A DNA stretch of 13,010 bases from JBOHPP01 sp050731755 (GTDB lineage Bacteria; Methylomirabilota; Methylomirabilia; Rokubacteriales; CSP1-6): assembly GCA_050731755.1 (NCBI GenBank), contig JBOHPP010000011.1:1-13010 (forward strand). Direction: 5' to 3'. The position numbers and the translations under genes were made by a program. The notes under the pieces are model-generated. The model did no database searches. It was not told the DNA's origin and worked only from the letters and a program-made list of their open reading frames with translations. Of the stretch, positions 12,556 to 13,010 are shown one piece after another. Position 1 is the first letter of the stretch; the number at the start of each line of letters is the position of its first letter.

Positions 12556-13010
12556 TCATTGGTGCCCGCGGTTCCCCTCCGCGGCCGCATCCTGGTTGCT
12601 CTCGCCCAGTGCGGCCTCCATGACCAGGGCGTCCTCGCCCGTGTCGTAGTAGTACCCGCGGCGCCGGCCGACCACCTGGAAGCCGAACGATTCGTAGAGG
12701 GCTAGAGCCTCGACGTTGCTGGGCCGCACCTCCAGCACGACCAGCCGGAGCGCCCGCTTGCGGGCGTCGTCCAGGACGGTGCCGAGCAGCATCCGGCCGA
12801 TGCCCCGCCGGCGCGCGTCGGGGCGGACGGCGATGTTCGTCACATGGATCTCGTCGGCGACCTCCCAGACGCAGATGTACCCGACCAACCGGCCGTCGTC
12901 GCGAACGACGTAACAGCGGGCCACGCGGTTCTGCTCGATCTCGTAGAGGAACGCGCCGCGCGACCAGGGCATGGTGAAGGAGGCCCGCTCGATGGAGAGC
13001 ACCTCCTCCA
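12556..13010 (-). CDS. rimI: Ribosomal-protein-S18-alanine N-acetyltransferase RimI, 5' end outside window
   Basis: At least 150 codons of a cytoplasmic GNAT acetyltransferase. RimI acetylates the N-terminal alanine of ribosomal protein S18. Diagnostic parts: EEVLSIERASFTMPWSRGAF at the visible N-terminus (family: AIE-ASF--PWS), VTNIAVRPDARRRGIGRMLL with the acetyl-CoA-binding RRxGIG loop, and LEVRPSNVEALALYESFGF with the conserved N and Y of the C-terminal half. A GTG at 13002 looks like a start after GGAGGAG, but spacing is zero and the homologous sequence continues before it, so the gene runs off the window's right edge. The tail after VMEAAL (about 15 residues, SNQDAAAEGNRGHQ) is extra and polar. 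It precedes the cytochrome genes on the same strand with 55 bases between, which may be incidental. Confidence 0.87.
   Translation of the reverse strand, partial: EEVLSIERASFTMPWSRGAFLYEIEQNRVARCYVVRDDGRLVGYICVWEVADEIHVTNIAVRPDARRRGIGRMLLGTVLDDARKRALRLVVLEVRPSNVEALALYESFGFQVVGRRRGYYYDTGEDALVMEAALGESNQDAAAEGNRGHQ

Noticed and set aside
12501..12590. Longer N-terminus for the monohaem cytochrome starting at 12590
   Set aside because: It would overlap the end of rimI and put 30 unlikely residues before a clear signal peptide; the ATG at 12500 has a purine-rich site just upstream.
11301..12623. 440-codon open frame on the plus strand
   Set aside because: Antisense to the two cytochrome genes with their CxxCH motifs; no protein-family signature.
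13002..13010. GTG at 13002 as the rimI start
   Set aside because: GGAGGAG touches the GTG with no spacing, and the preceding codons continue the RimI N-terminal pattern, so the gene extends past the edge.

Overview
This is a GC-rich (by eye about two-thirds G+C), densely coded bacterial chromosome segment with GTG starts, 4-bp start/stop overlaps and short gaps. I count 14 protein-coding genes. I see no rRNA, tRNA, CRISPR array, insertion sequence or phage gene. Menaquinone synthesis by the futalosine route, an ETF:menaquinone oxidoreductase-like protein, membrane-anchored multihaem cytochrome c and acyl-CoA metabolism suggest a respiratory, menaquinone-using soil or sediment bacterium. An uncultured lineage such as Rokubacteria/Methylomirabilota or a deltaproteobacterium-like group would fit, but that is inference; the window has no phylogenetic marker.

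Layout. (1) 1-286, plus strand: 3' end of mqnC. It meets mqnD (288-1118, minus) tail to tail with one base between. mqnD is the last gene of a minus-strand run: small secreted protein (1721-2146), PHP-domain phosphoesterase (1151-1720), mqnD. (2) 2309-2752, minus: a RidA/YjgF-family protein without the usual catalytic Arg. (3) 2981-4302, plus: an orphan receiver-domain protein, then a metallo-beta-lactamase-fold hydrolase. (4) 4317-5326, minus: a receiver protein translationally coupled (GTGA overlap) to a two-TM protein with a HAMP-like stretch and an Sm-like C-terminus. (5) 5454-10626, minus: meaB, EtfD-like Fe-S membrane oxidoreductase, DUF1232 protein, fused CoA-transferase; the first three are chained by ATGA overlaps. 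(6) 10677-11042, plus: small membrane protein of unknown function. (7) 11049-13010, minus: rimI (5' end outside the window), a secreted monohaem cytochrome with a beta-sandwich-like domain, and a membrane-anchored pentahaem cytochrome.

How they may work together. Group 5 looks like an acyl-CoA module: a CoA-transferase activates or exchanges acids, MeaB protects a B12-dependent mutase encoded elsewhere, and the EtfD-like protein passes electrons from acyl-CoA dehydrogenases via ETF into menaquinone, which the mqn genes make. The pentahaem cytochrome resembles quinol-oxidising anchors that send electrons to periplasmic acceptors, with the secreted cytochrome as a possible partner.

The most striking observation is that the pentahaem cytochrome has no ATG, GTG or TTG start ahead of its membrane anchor and first haem motif. 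The only well-placed candidate is an ATC codon 9 nt after a strong GGGGAGG. Start-codon-based calling therefore begins at residue 85 and loses two haem motifs and the anchor. The second is the receiver plus TM-HAMP-Sm-like gene pair. No intergenic stretch exceeds 300 bases; the longest are the ridA/receiver divergent region (2753-2980) and 2147-2308, both with inverted repeats.
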